Made by a program: the position numbers and the translations under genes
Origin: Humitalea sp050632385
GTDB taxonomy: Bacteria > Pseudomonadota > Alphaproteobacteria > Acetobacterales > Acetobacteraceae
NCBI RefSeq assembly: GCF_050632385.1
Contig: NZ_CP192599.1
Span: forward strand, 1,550,001 to 1,614,000
Length of the DNA: 64,000 nucleotides
Direction: 5' to 3'
Shown here: in pieces, positions 16,520 to 25,168 of the stretch
Layout of the letters: every line of letters starts with the position of its first letter
Numbering within the stretch: the stretch's first letter is position 1
Notes under the pieces: model-generated
The model's input: only the letters and a program-made list of their open reading frames with translations
Database searches by the model: none
What the model was told of the DNA's origin: nothing

Positions 16520-17202
16520 CGGTGTGCGCCTGCTTCTTGCCAGATTGCGATCAGTGCCTCGGCATCGAAGCCGGGCTGTTTGGTCTGCGCGATCAGCACG
16601 CGTTCCTTGTCCAGCAACGCCTCGATCGCGCCGGGCAGGGCGGGCAGGTACGTCTCGGGGATGGTCATCGCGCCGTGCCTGTCGGCGTGGATCAACTCGC
16701 CGGGGTTGACGCGCAGGCCCATCACTTCGACCGGCGTATCGATTTCGATGATCTGCGTGACGCCGTTGCCGAGGCAGATGCTGCCCGCGATGATCGGGAA
16801 ATCGCCCAGCGCATCCAGGTCGCGCACCGCGCCATTGGTGATGACGCCCAGCACGCCCAGGCCGCGATGGATCGCGGCATGCACCTCACCCCAGATCGAC
16901 CCGAGGCCCGGCTGGCTGCCGCAGTCCTGCATCACCACGATGCCGCCGGCGCCGACGTAGCGGTAATAAGCGTAGCGGATGGCCTCGCGCTCCGCCGCCG
17001 TCATCGGCAGTTCGTCGCTCGACACCATTTTCGCCGTCCGCGCATAGCCCACCATCGGTGGCGCCTGCGGGTCGGTGACGATGCTGGGGCCGCGGGTAAA
17101 CCCCTCGATCCCCCGGCCGCGCAGAGTCGCCAGCGCGTTCCAGACCGTCGGCGTGTCGTATCGGCGGAGGAAGGCCAGCAGCCCCCCCGTGTCGTCCCGC
17201 AT
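16516..17202 (-). CDS. RraA family protein, likely 4-hydroxy-4-methyl-2-oxoglutarate aldolase-type
   Basis: A 228-residue protein of the RraA/HMG aldolase family. The conserved substrate and metal-site segments GGIVVMQDCG, GSIWGE (101-106) and NGAVRD with Arg127-Asp128 are present, which fits an aldolase acting on 2-oxo-4-hydroxy dicarboxylates rather than the RNase E inhibitor RraA. The start ATG at 17202 gives MRDDTGGLLAFL; a frame open as far as 17544 reads antisense to the Bug gene and is not protein-like. It is followed by the coupled dehydrogenase, suggesting aldol cleavage then keto acid reduction. Confidence 0.87.
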   Translation of the reverse strand: MRDDTGGLLAFLRRYDTPTVWNALATLRGRGIEGFTRGPSIVTDPQAPPMVGYARTAKMVSSDELPMTAAEREAIRYAYYRYVGAGGIVVMQDCGSQPGLGSIWGEVHAAIHRGLGVLGVITNGAVRDLDALGDFPIIAGSICLGNGVTQIIEIDTPVEVMGLRVNPGELIHADRHGAMTIPETYLPALPGAIEALLDKERVLIAQTKQPGFDAEALIAIWQEAGAHR

Positions 17203-17215
17203 GATGAAAGGCCTT

Positions 17216-18187
17216 CTATTGCAGGGTGATGCGCGCCGTCGAAACAACGCGCCGCCAGCGCGCCTCATCCTCGACCAGCACCTGGCCGAAGGCGGCGGGG
17301 CCGGTCGCGACGACCTCGGCCCCCAGCGGTTCCAGCCTGGCGCGCATGTCCGGCGTGGCCAGCACGGCCCGCAGCGCGTCGTCCAGGCGGCGGATGGTCG
17401 GAGCCGGTGTGCCGGCGCGGGCGACCATGCCGACCCAGACGGGGATTTCCATGCCCTGGATGCCGAGTTCCGCCATCGTCGGCACCTGCGGCAGGTCCGG
17501 GATGCGCTGCGGCGTCGCCGCCGCCAGCGCACGCATCTCACCACGATCGAGATAGGCTTTTACGGATGCCACCGTCGTCATCGTCATCCCGACGCGCCCG
17601 GCGATCAGATCCGCCGTCGCCGGGGCCGTGCCGCGATAGGGGACGTGCAGCAACTCCGTCCCGGTCACCTGCGCCAGCAATTCCATCGCCAGGTGCGTCA
17701 CCGACCCGGCGCCCGAGGAGGAATAGGTCACACCCCCCGGCGTCGCCCGCGCGACGGCCAGGATCTCCCGCAACCCCGGCTGCGGCAGGCCGGGACCGGC
17801 GACGACGATATACGGCAGGTTCACCACATGCGTGACCGGCACCAGGTCGCGCATCGGGTTGAAGCTGAGGTTCGTCGCCAGCACCGCCGCGATCGTCACC
17901 TGCCCGCCCGAGGCCAGCAGCAGCGTATTGCCATCGGCCGGCGACTGCACGACGTGCTCGGCCGCGATCAGCCCCGCCGCACCGGCCCGGTTGTCCACCA
18001 CCACGGTTTGGCCCAGCCGTTCGGACAGCGGCTGCGCCAGCAGGCGGGCGATGATGTCGATCGACCCGCCGGGCGCGAAGGGCACCACCAGGCGCAAGGG
18101 CTGGTTCTGAGTCTGGGCCTTTGCCGGCACCGCCGCACAAAACGCCAGGCCGGCCGCGAGCAGCAGCGATCGCATCGGGTTCCGCAT
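17216..18187 (-). CDS. Bug family (TctC) substrate-binding protein
   Basis: A 323-residue periplasmic binding protein of the tripartite tricarboxylate transporter family. Signal peptide MRNPMRSLLLAAGLAFCAAVPAKA is followed by LRLVVPFAPGGSIDIIARLLAQ, the hallmark of the family, and DNRAGAAGLIAAEHV. The frame is open to 18220, but MRNPMR at 18187 gives the best signal peptide. No TctA/TctB membrane genes are nearby, so it must use membrane parts encoded elsewhere, or sense its ligand in another way. It lies 13 bases upstream of the RraA/dehydrogenase pair and is divergent from a LysR regulator. Confidence 0.92.
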   Translation of the reverse strand: MRNPMRSLLLAAGLAFCAAVPAKAQTQNQPLRLVVPFAPGGSIDIIARLLAQPLSERLGQTVVVDNRAGAAGLIAAEHVVQSPADGNTLLLASGGQVTIAAVLATNLSFNPMRDLVPVTHVVNLPYIVVAGPGLPQPGLREILAVARATPGGVTYSSSGAGSVTHLAMELLAQVTGTELLHVPYRGTAPATADLIAGRVGMTMTTVASVKAYLDRGEMRALAAATPQRIPDLPQVPTMAELGIQGMEIPVWVGMVARAGTPAPTIRRLDDALRAVLATPDMRARLEPLGAEVVATGPAAFGQVLVEDEARWRRVVSTARITLQ

Positions 18188-18265
18188 CACGGCGCCTTTT
18201 CCATTGCAGGTCGCCATCATGTCGCACGCCTGTCATCATCAAATCCAATACCGTGTTTTCCGTGC

Positions 18266-18289
18266 TTCATCCGCAAATGCTATGATGAA
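18266..18289. promoter_or_regulatory. inverted repeat, candidate LysR operator
   Basis: TTCATC at 18266-18271 and GATGAA at 18284-18289 form an inverted repeat with a 12-base spacer containing ATG-rich sequence. It lies between the LysR gene (start at 18293) and the divergent Bug gene, overlapping the ribosome-binding position of LysR. This would suit autorepression and control of the Bug/RraA operon. Inferred from symmetry and position. Confidence 0.4.
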
Positions 18290-18292
18290 AAC

Positions 18293-19189
18293 ATGATCAC
18301 CTTCCGCATGATCGAAGCCTTCCGCGCCGTCGTCCTCACCGGCGGCATCACCCGTGCGGCGGGGTTGCTGAACGTGTCGCAGCCTTCCGTCAGCCGGCTG
18401 ATCGCGGACCTTGAGGCCCGCCTCGCACTCCGCCTGTTCGAACGGCGCGGCACCCGGCTGACCACGACACAAGCCGCGCTGGAACTGCTTGGGGAGGTGG
18501 AGCATGCCTTCACCGGCCTCGACCGCATCCAGCACGCGGCCTCGCTCATCCGCTCGCGCCAGCGCGGGGCGCTGACCGTGGCGGCGATCTCGGCCCTGGG
18601 GTTTTCCATCCTGCCACGCGCGCTGAGCGAATTCCGCGCCCTGCCGGGTGCCCCGCCGGTGCGGCTGCATATCGTGCCGTCCCAGGCCGCGCTGGCCATG
18701 CTGGCCAGCCGGCAATGCGACCTTGCCTTCACCGGCATCCCGGCCTCGGCGGAGGTGGGGCGGAACCTCGCGGAATTCGACCACGTCGGCCGCGTGATCC
18801 TGCCCGCCGGCCATCCCCTGGCGCGCGGCGCCGGGGCCCTCGGGCCGCGCGACCTGGCAGGACACCCGATGATCGGGCTGGTCGCCGGCTCGCTGCCCCG
18901 CATCGCCACCGACCGCGCCTTTGCCGAGGCGGGGGTCGACCAGCACCTGGTGCTGGAAACGATGCAGACCGTCTCGGCCGCGCAACTCGTCCAGGCCGGG
19001 CTGGGTGCCGCCATCGTCGATCCGATGACGGCGGCGGTGCATGTCGCCGGCGGTGGCGCCAGCCGCGCCTTCCGGCCCGATATCCCGTTCTCCTTCGGCG
19101 CCTGCTGCTGGCGCGTGCCCGCCGATGCCGTCTGGGCGGAACGGCTGGTGGAGATCGTGGCCGGGCACATCGCCGCCACGCTCGGCTGA
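18293..19189 (+). CDS. LysR family transcriptional regulator
   Basis: A 298-residue regulator. The N-terminal helix-turn-helix (about 1-60, MIEAFRAVVLTGGITRAAGLL and QPSVSRLIADLEARLALRLFER) is followed by the effector-binding domain (about 88-295). The ATG at 18293 gives the canonical N-terminus; the frame is open far upstream, but that part is antisense to the Bug gene. Divergent transcription from the Bug/RraA/dehydrogenase genes suggests these are its targets. Confidence 0.93.
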   Translation: MITFRMIEAFRAVVLTGGITRAAGLLNVSQPSVSRLIADLEARLALRLFERRGTRLTTTQAALELLGEVEHAFTGLDRIQHAASLIRSRQRGALTVAAISALGFSILPRALSEFRALPGAPPVRLHIVPSQAALAMLASRQCDLAFTGIPASAEVGRNLAEFDHVGRVILPAGHPLARGAGALGPRDLAGHPMIGLVAGSLPRIATDRAFAEAGVDQHLVLETMQTVSAAQLVQAGLGAAIVDPMTAAVHVAGGGASRAFRPDIPFSFGACCWRVPADAVWAERLVEIVAGHIAATLG

Positions 19190-19267
19190 CGCCAGCGGCC
19201 CAAAAATTCCGGTTGCGACCGGCGGGGCAGCGGCGCGATGGTCCCCCAAAAAAGGAGGAGACACCCG

Positions 19268-19936
19268 ATGAAACTCTACTATTTCGACGGCTCCACCACC
19301 TGCCGCCCCATCGTGACCCTGGCCGCCGAGGCCGGCGTGCCGCTCGACCTGCAACCGGTCAACCTTCTCACCGGTGAGCATATGGCGCCCGACTACACCG
19401 CCAGGAACCCGAACCAACTGGTGCCGCTGCTGGAGGATGGCGATTTCCGCCTGACCGAAGGCTCCGCCATCCTGAAATACATCGCGGAGATCGCCGGCTC
19501 CCCGGCCTATCCCGCCGATCCGCGGGCGCGTGCCAAGGTCAACGCGCAGATGGATTGGTTCAATACCGGTTTCTACCGGGAATGGGGCTATGGCGTCGTC
19601 TATCCGAAGGTCATGGACTACACCGCCTTCCCCGATGCCAACGTCCAGCAGGCCGTGACGGACCGCTGCATCACGAATGCCGCCCGGCTGCTCGGCATCC
19701 TCAACGACCACATGCTGACCGACGCCGCGCCCTATCTTGGCGGCATGGAACCCAACCTGGCCGACTTCCTGGGCGTCTCCTACGTCACGATCGGGGAAAT
19801 GGTGGGCTTCGACTTCTCCCGCTATCCCCGCGTCCAGCGCTGGATCGCCGCGATGAAGGCGCGCCCGTCCTGGCCCCAGGCCCATGCGGGCTTCGAGGCC
19901 TGGCGCGATTCCATCCTGGCGCAGAGGGCCGCGTGA
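19268..19936 (+). CDS. glutathione S-transferase
   Basis: A 222-residue cytoplasmic GST. The N-terminal thioredoxin-like domain (1-80) carries STTCRP (9-14) at the usual catalytic Ser/Cys position and LTEGSAILKYIAE with the glutathione-binding Glu-Ser-like pair; the helical C-terminal domain (90-215) has PNLADFLGVSY. A strong AAGGAGGAG precedes the ATG at 19268. Its stop overlaps the start of the following VOC gene (TGATG), so glutathione-dependent detoxification or isomerisation of a ring-cleavage or halogenated compound is plausible. Confidence 0.92.
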   Translation: MKLYYFDGSTTCRPIVTLAAEAGVPLDLQPVNLLTGEHMAPDYTARNPNQLVPLLEDGDFRLTEGSAILKYIAEIAGSPAYPADPRARAKVNAQMDWFNTGFYREWGYGVVYPKVMDYTAFPDANVQQAVTDRCITNAARLLGILNDHMLTDAAPYLGGMEPNLADFLGVSYVTIGEMVGFDFSRYPRVQRWIAAMKARPSWPQAHAGFEAWRDSILAQRAA

Positions 19937-20445
19937 TGCGCGCCGATATCCCCGTCCGCGCGTTCCACCACGTCGCCTATCGCTGCCGGGATTCGGAGGA
20001 GACGCGCCGCTTCTACGAAGACTTCATCGGCCTGGAGCTGGCCGAGGCCTTCCTGATCGAAAAGACCAAGACCGGCCGTGAAGCAAGCGTGCTGCACACC
20101 TTCTACCGGCTGGCGGATGGCTCCTTCCTCGCCTTCTTCGAGGTGCCGAACAGCCCCTTCGACTTCAAGGAACAGCACGACTTCGACCTGCATGTCGCGA
20201 TGGAAGTCGCCGCGGACCAGTTGGAGCCGATGCTGGCCAAGGGCCGTGCCGCGGGAATCGAAACCCGCGGCCCGTCCGACCACGGGGTCATGCGATCCAT
20301 CTACTTCCGCGACCCCAACGGCTATGTCGTCGAACTGGCCGCCAAGACGGCGGGGCACGACACGGCGATGGATCCGGCGCGGAACGCGGCGCGCGCCAGG
20401 CTCGACGGTTGGCAGAAGCGCAAGCCCGGGCTGCACGCGGCCTGA
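19936..20445 (+). CDS. VOC family protein (glyoxalase/dioxygenase fold)
   Basis: A 169-residue vicinal-oxygen-chelate protein. Metal ligands expected of the fold are visible: His in FHHVAYRCRD near the N-terminus and Glu in NGYVVELAA near the C-terminus, with RFYEDFIGLEL and DFDLHVAMEV between them. The start overlaps the stop of the GST gene. Likely a lyase, isomerase or dioxygenase working with the GST; the substrate cannot be read from the sequence. Confidence 0.9.
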   Translation: MRADIPVRAFHHVAYRCRDSEETRRFYEDFIGLELAEAFLIEKTKTGREASVLHTFYRLADGSFLAFFEVPNSPFDFKEQHDFDLHVAMEVAADQLEPMLAKGRAAGIETRGPSDHGVMRSIYFRDPNGYVVELAAKTAGHDTAMDPARNAARARLDGWQKRKPGLHAA

Positions 20446-20484
20446 TGGCGTGATTGACCAGAGGCCGCGAATGCGCCGTTCTTG

Positions 20485-20510
20485 CCGCGCGTTGCACAGG
20501 CAGCGCGCGG
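20485..20510 (+). terminator. weak hairpin downstream of VOC gene
   Basis: CCGCGCG at 20485-20491 pairs with CGCGCGG at 20504-20510 over a 12-base loop, 40 bases after the VOC stop and about 60 before the monooxygenase start. No U-run follows. It could limit read-through between the two gene groups. Confidence 0.3.
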
Positions 20511-20573
20511 CGGAACGAAGGTGGGCGCGATGCTTGAAGACCAATTCGGCCAAGTGCGGGGGCACGCCTGATC

Positions 20574-21926
20574 ATGGCGCGGCGACCCTTCATGAAGCTC
20601 GGCATGTCGATGCGCGGGCTCGGCTACCACCCCGCCGCCTGGCGGCACCCGAACGTGCCGGCCGACGGCACGTTGCGTTTCGAACACTACGTCCGCAACG
20701 CCCAGGCGGCGGAACGCGGCAAGTTCGACATGATCTTCTTCGCCGACGGCATCGGGTTGCGCGAACGCGATGAACCGCGCGGCTCGCTCGCCAGGTCCGG
20801 CTACGAATTGGTGGAGATGGAGCCGCTGACCCTGCTGCCGGCGCTGGCGGTGCTGACCAAGCACATCGGCCTCGTGACCACGGCCTCCACCACCTACAAC
20901 GAGCCCTATCACATCGCCCGCAAATTCGCGACCTTGGACCTGATCAGCGGCGGCCGCGCCGGCTGGAACATCGTCACCTCCTGGTCGGAAGCCGAGGCGA
21001 AGAACTTCAACCGCGAACAGCACCTGGACTACGACACGCGCTACGAACGCGCCGCCGAATTCGTCGAGGTGGTCAAGGGCCTGTGGGATAGTTGGGAACC
21101 TGACTCGCTCCTCTACGACAAGGACGGCGGGCTGTTCTACGACGAAAGCCGGATGCATCTGCTGAACCACAAGGGCAAGCATTTCTCGGTCCGCGGGCCG
21201 CTCAACGTCGCCAGCATGCCGCAAGGACGGCCCGTGCTGTTCCAGGCCGGCGCCTCCGAACCGGGGCGGGAGATCGCCGCGCAGACCGCCGATGTCGTCT
21301 ATGCCGCGCAGGAATCCATGGCCTCGTCCAAGGCCTATTATGACGACGTCAAATCCCGCATGGCGAAATACGGCCGCGACTGGGACGATCTGAAAATCAT
21401 GCCCGGCGTCCGCACCGTCGTCGGCCGCACCCGCGCCGAGGCACAGGCCAAGTTCGACGCACTGCAAGACCTGACCGACCCCCTCGTCGGCCTGGCACGA
21501 GTCTTCGCCGCCCTCGGCGACCTCAGCGGCTTCGACATCGACGGGCCCGTGCCCGAACCCCAACGCGAAGCCGAAGTCCGCAGCAGCACCGAACGCATAA
21601 TGCACCGCGCGCGTTCACAGAACCTGACCATCCGGCAACTCTACAAGCAGGTCACCGGCGGCGGCCTCTACATGATCGGCACGGCCAGCGACATCGTCGA
21701 CAGCATGCAGGACTGGTACGAATCCAACGCCTGCGACGGCTTCAACGTGCTGCCGACACACCTGCCGGAAGCCTGCGAAGACTTCGTCGAGATGATCACC
21801 CCCGAACTGCAACGCCGCGGCCTGTTCCGCACCGAATACGAAGGCACCACCCTGCGGGAAAACCTGGGACTGAAACCACACGTGAACCGCTACGCCGCGG
21901 CACGGGCGGGTGTGGCTGCGGCATAG
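20574..21926 (+). CDS. LLM class flavin-dependent monooxygenase (NtaA/SnaA/DszA type)
   Basis: A 450-residue bacterial-luciferase-fold monooxygenase of the nitrilotriacetate/desulfurisation branch, which uses FMNH2 supplied by a separate reductase. Characteristic segments are MKLGMSMRGLGYHPAAWRHP at the N-terminus, VTTASTTYNEPYHIARKFATLD, GRAGWNIVTSWSEAEAKNF, and FQAGASEPGREIAAQ. A second ATG at 20592 is possible. The stop codon coincides with the end of the repeat element at 21924. A possible reductase partner is the flavin reductase gene at 39743-40384. Confidence 0.93.
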   Translation: MARRPFMKLGMSMRGLGYHPAAWRHPNVPADGTLRFEHYVRNAQAAERGKFDMIFFADGIGLRERDEPRGSLARSGYELVEMEPLTLLPALAVLTKHIGLVTTASTTYNEPYHIARKFATLDLISGGRAGWNIVTSWSEAEAKNFNREQHLDYDTRYERAAEFVEVVKGLWDSWEPDSLLYDKDGGLFYDESRMHLLNHKGKHFSVRGPLNVASMPQGRPVLFQAGASEPGREIAAQTADVVYAAQESMASSKAYYDDVKSRMAKYGRDWDDLKIMPGVRTVVGRTRAEAQAKFDALQDLTDPLVGLARVFAALGDLSGFDIDGPVPEPQREAEVRSSTERIMHRARSQNLTIRQLYKQVTGGGLYMIGTASDIVDSMQDWYESNACDGFNVLPTHLPEACEDFVEMITPELQRRGLFRTEYEGTTLRENLGLKPHVNRYAAARAGVAAA

Positions 21927-22178
21927 TATTGGGGGGGGCGCCTTGAAAGGGGCTTTGCCCCTCTCAAACTCTCCCCACCAAGGGGCCGTGGCCCCTTGGA
22001 ACCCACGGGATTTGGCAAAATAATGGGAGGGGAATCGTGCGCCCTTGATCAAGGGAGCGCCCGTGATGCCCCTCCCATTATTTTGCCAATACATCGCGCC
22101 GGTCCAGGGGCGGCGGCCCCTGGTGGGGGAGGTGTGGAGGGGGCGAAGCCCTCTCCACGGCGCAACTCCCCAATACTA
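21924..22178. repeat. structured palindromic repeat, copy A
   Basis: A 255-base element bounded by the inverted termini TAGTATTGGGG (21924-21934) and CCCCAATACTA (22168-22178). It contains five successive hairpins: 21948-21962, 21978-21999, a 21-bp perfect stem 22012-22032 with 22069-22089, 22104-22123, and 22134-22158. Inside the long stem's loop is the palindrome CCCTTGATCAAGGG (22042-22055). A second copy lies at 37716-37969. Both terminal TAG triplets serve as stop codons of the two convergent flanking genes. No transposase is present; it looks like a miniature, possibly transposase-mobilised or transcription-terminating element. Confidence 0.85.
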
Positions 22179-23198
22179 CGCCGCCGCGCGCGCCTCGGCA
22201 CGGCCCGCGGCCTCGGCCAGCAGGGTCACCGACCGTGCTCGCCCGGCCGTATCGGGGCAGGGGGTCAGCACCGCGACTTCCTCGGCGCCAATCTCCTCGG
22301 CCAGCGCCCCCAGCCGGGCGAACAGCGCCTCCGGCGTGCCGACCAGCGCGCGGGGGCGGCGGCGCAGGATGGCGGCCTCTTCGTCTGGTGTGGGGGTCCA
22401 GGCGGCGGCCTCGTCCATGTTCATCAGCGGCAGGTAGATCCCGCGATCGCGCGACAGGCGCCAGGCTTCGCGGGGGCGCCAGAGCCGCCAGGCCTCGGCC
22501 TCGGTCTCGGCGCATAGCCCCGCGACGGCGACGGCGGCATAGGGCTGTTCCAATACCCCTGGCCGGAAGGTCTGCCGATACAGTGCCAGCGCCTCGGCAG
22601 CACCCTGCCCATCGGTGATGAAATGGGCGAAGCAGTAGGGCAGGCCGAAATGCGCCGCGACCTGGGCGCCGTAGTCGCTGCTCCCCAGGATCCAGATCTG
22701 CGGGCGGGTCGGGACCTCGGGCTGGGCGCGGATGGCGGCGAAGGGGTGGGTCGCGGGCAGCCCGTCGCCGGTCCAGCCGATCAACTCCATCACCTGCTGG
22801 GGGAATTTATCGGCGGCCCGGGCGGCGTCGGGGTTCAGCGCAAAGGCGGTGCGTCCGTCGCTGCCCGGCGCACGCCCCAGGCCAAGGTCGATCCGCCCCG
22901 GGGCCAGTGCCTCCAGTACGCGGAACTGCTCGGCCACCTTCAGGCTGGCGTAATGCGGCAGCATGATCCCGGCCGATCCGATGCGGATGCGGCTGGTGGT
23001 CGCGGCGATGGCGGCGATCAGGATTTCCGGTGAGGTGCCGGCCTGGGCCGCGGAATTATGATGCTCGGCCAGCCAATAGCGCGCGTAGCCCAGCCGGTCG
23101 GCGGCCTGCGCCAGGGCCAGTGTCTCGCGGATCGAGGCACCGGGGTCGCGCCCGGAGACGATCGGGGATTGGTCGAGGATCGAGAGGGCAAAGGTCAT
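22176..23198 (-). CDS. LLM class flavin-dependent oxidoreductase (luciferase-like)
   Basis: A 340-residue luciferase-like protein of the single-component-named YhbW/MsnO8-type group. It begins MTFALSILDQSPIVSGRD, typical of this group, with RYWLAEHHNS, GSAGIMLPHYASLKVAEQFRVLEALAPGRIDLGLGRAPG and a C-terminal GTPEALFARL. It needs reduced FMN from a partner reductase. The stop codon lies in the terminal inverted repeat of the adjacent element. Substrate unknown. Confidence 0.92.
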   Translation of the reverse strand: MTFALSILDQSPIVSGRDPGASIRETLALAQAADRLGYARYWLAEHHNSAAQAGTSPEILIAAIAATTSRIRIGSAGIMLPHYASLKVAEQFRVLEALAPGRIDLGLGRAPGSDGRTAFALNPDAARAADKFPQQVMELIGWTGDGLPATHPFAAIRAQPEVPTRPQIWILGSSDYGAQVAAHFGLPYCFAHFITDGQGAAEALALYRQTFRPGVLEQPYAAVAVAGLCAETEAEAWRLWRPREAWRLSRDRGIYLPLMNMDEAAAWTPTPDEEAAILRRRPRALVGTPEALFARLGALAEEIGAEEVAVLTPCPDTAGRARSVTLLAEAAGRAEARAAA

Positions 23199-23248
23199 GA
23201 CGGCACTGTAGGCCTTTGCCGCCAGCCGACGAGATCGGCATAAAATCC

Positions 23249-23278
23249 TTGTCTGTTGGAAAGGGCCGCCCGTATAAC
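23249..23278 (+). promoter_or_regulatory. candidate sigma70 promoter for the deaminase gene
   Basis: TTGTCT at 23249-23254 and TATAAC at 23273-23278 are separated by 18 bases, 42 bases before the GTG start at 23320. A hairpin CCCCTT-ATCC-AAGGGG (23278-23293) begins at the -10 box and would be near the transcript start. The boxes are a reasonable match for a GC-rich genome; no direct evidence of use. Confidence 0.35.
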
Positions 23279-23319
23279 CCCTTATCCAAGGGGATCAATT
23301 TGTCCGAAAGCCACATCAC

Positions 23320-23826
23320 GTGCTTAAGCCGCTGGCAGTGAAGGGAAAAAATGCCTTGATCGACGACACCACCGCCATGCGCCGCGCCATCGCCCTGTCC
23401 TGCGCCTCGGTCGCCGCCTGCGGCGGGCCTTTCGGCGCCGTGGTGGTCAAGGATGGCGTGATGGTGGGGGAGGGCCAGAACCGCGTCGTCCCCGATTCCG
23501 ACCCGACCGCCCATGCCGAAATCGTGGCCCTGCGCGCCGCCTGCGCCGCCCTCGGCACGCACGACCTGACGGGGGCGGTGCTCTACACGAGTTGCGAACC
23601 CTGCCCGATGTGCCTGTCCGCCGCCTGGTGGGCGCGGGTCGCGGCCGTGGTCTATGGCAATGACCGGCACGACGCGGCGGAAATCGGCTTCGACGACGCG
23701 GCGATCTATGCCGAGGTCGCGGCCCCCCTGGCAGCCCGCCGCCTGCCGATCCGCCGCCTGCTGGCGGATGAAGCGGCCGAGGGGTTCAGGCTGTGGGAAG
23801 AAAAATCCGACCGCGTGGCCTATTAA
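23320..23826 (+). CDS. nucleoside/guanine deaminase (CDA fold)
   Basis: A zinc-dependent deaminase of the GuaD/TadA group, about 150-168 residues depending on the start. Zinc and proton-shuttle residues are His65 and Glu67 in TAHAEIVALR and Cys95 and Cys98 in EPCPMC. The C-terminal DDAAIYAEV and RRLLADEA resemble guanine deaminases more than tRNA deaminases. Start uncertain: GTG at 23320 or 23338, or TTG at 23356; the conserved domain begins near DDTTAMRRAIALS. Probably acts on guanine or a related base in purine salvage. Confidence 0.88.
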   Translation: MLKPLAVKGKNALIDDTTAMRRAIALSCASVAACGGPFGAVVVKDGVMVGEGQNRVVPDSDPTAHAEIVALRAACAALGTHDLTGAVLYTSCEPCPMCLSAAWWARVAAVVYGNDRHDAAEIGFDDAAIYAEVAAPLAARRLPIRRLLADEAAEGFRLWEEKSDRVAY

Positions 23827-25103
23827 TTCGCCACATGGCCAAAGATCGCGGTCAGCACCGCGAACAGCACGCCCCCGGCCAGGAAGCCGACCAGCGTGCC
23901 GTTCACCCGCACATATTGCAGGTCGCGGCCCACGCGCAGTTCGATCTTGTCGGTCACGGTCGCGGTGTCCCAGCCCTCGACCACGCCGCCGATGAAATCC
24001 GCCAGCCGTGCCTGGGCGGAGGGCAGCAGGGTCACCAGCACCGCCTCGATCGCCAGGTTCAGCCGCTCCCGCGCCGCCTCGTCATCGCCCAGCAATTGCC
24101 CGGCATTGGCCATCAGCCCGGTCAGCAGGGTCACCGTCCGCCCATCGGCCCGGGCCGCATCGGCCGCCATCGCGACGCGCAGCCGGTCCCAGACATCCAG
24201 CAGCCAGGCGGCGACCGACGGATGCGCCAGCGCATCGCGCATCACCCGGCCGATGGCCTCGGCGCGGGCGGGGTCGTTTTCCAGCCGGTCGATCTCATGC
24301 CCGACCCATTCGGCGAAGGAGGCACGCAGCGCGCTGTCATCCGGCTCGATCTTGTCGAGTTCGGCATTCAGCGACGACAGGATGCGCCGGGCGACGGTGG
24401 CGCCGGCGATCCAGCCGACCAGGGCGCCGCCCTCGGCGCGCACGCGGGCGGCGATGGCCTCGCGCAGCGCGTCCTCACGCGATGCCAGCACCGCCTTGAG
24501 TTGCCCCACCGCCAGGCCAAAGACTTCCTGGTGCCGGCCGCCGGACACCAGCGCCCGCAGCACGCGGGCGACCAGGCGGGCGGCGGCGGGGCCGGTCACG
24601 ATACGCGGCAGCAGCCGCACGATCAGGCGCCGTGCGCGCCCATCGTCGATGCTGGCCAGGATCCGCGGCATCATGCCCGACAGCGCCAGCGCGGTCTGCC
24701 GCGCGGTCACCGGGTCGGCCAGGAAGCGTTGCACGATCGCCGCCGGGTCCAGCCGCAGCAGGATGCGCCGCACCTCGGCCTCGACAAACACATGGTTGGC
24801 GACGAAGCGCCCGAGCCCCTGGCCCAGCCGCGCCTTCTGGTTCGGGATGATGGCGGTATGCGGGATGGGCAGGCCGAGCGGGTGGCGGAACAGGGCGGTG
24901 ACGGCGAACCAATCGGCCAGCCCCCCCACCAGCCCGGCCTTGGCCGAGGCCTGCAACAGGCTGGCCCAATACCCGGGCGGCAGCGCATAGGCCCCCAGCA
25001 TCAGCGCCCCCATCGCGACCAGAAGCCCGGTGGCGAAGCGGCGATGGCGGCGCAGCGCGAGGCGAAGGTGAAGGTCGGGGTCGATCGTGGGGCTGCCCTG
25101 CAT
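23823..25103 (-). CDS. DUF445 family membrane protein
   Basis: A 426-residue DUF445 (YjiN-like) protein. A membrane segment near residues 24-43 is followed by AGLVGGLADWFAVTALFRHPLGLPIPHTAIIPNQKARLGQGLG, the family hallmark, then a long helical region and a C-terminal membrane segment (about 403-425, FLAGGVLFAVLTAIFG). Function of the family is not established; an envelope role is assumed. Its 3' end overlaps the convergent deaminase gene by four bases. Confidence 0.92.
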   Translation of the reverse strand: MQGSPTIDPDLHLRLALRRHRRFATGLLVAMGALMLGAYALPPGYWASLLQASAKAGLVGGLADWFAVTALFRHPLGLPIPHTAIIPNQKARLGQGLGRFVANHVFVEAEVRRILLRLDPAAIVQRFLADPVTARQTALALSGMMPRILASIDDGRARRLIVRLLPRIVTGPAAARLVARVLRALVSGGRHQEVFGLAVGQLKAVLASREDALREAIAARVRAEGGALVGWIAGATVARRILSSLNAELDKIEPDDSALRASFAEWVGHEIDRLENDPARAEAIGRVMRDALAHPSVAAWLLDVWDRLRVAMAADAARADGRTVTLLTGLMANAGQLLGDDEAARERLNLAIEAVLVTLLPSAQARLADFIGGVVEGWDTATVTDKIELRVGRDLQYVRVNGTLVGFLAGGVLFAVLTAIFGHVAN

Positions 25104-25149
25104 GGGGCGGGAGACTAACGGGGCACTGGGTGCTTGCCCACCTCGGGTA

Positions 25150-25158
25150 GAATGTTAT
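25150..25158. promoter_or_regulatory. possible Zur half-site
   Basis: GAATGTTAT matches one arm of the alphaproteobacterial Zur palindrome; the other arm is poorly preserved. It lies 11 bases before the 35-residue peptide gene that leads the Zn/Mn transporter genes. Position favours a role, the degenerate second arm speaks against it. Confidence 0.2.
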
Positions 25159-25168
25159 CTTGTATCGC

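Noticed and set aside
17203..17544. N-terminal extension of the RraA-family protein
   Set aside because: The added 114 residues are Arg/Ser/Pro-rich antisense sequence of the Bug gene; the family N-terminus begins at 17202.
20471..20573. Cys/Arg-containing frame before the NtaA-type monooxygenase, considered as a cysteine-responsive leader, and a 13-codon frame ending two bases before the monooxygenase start
   Set aside because: The first frame has no stop before the main gene and rare-codon clustering is absent; the second is too short to judge. Only the small hairpin at 20485-20510 was kept.
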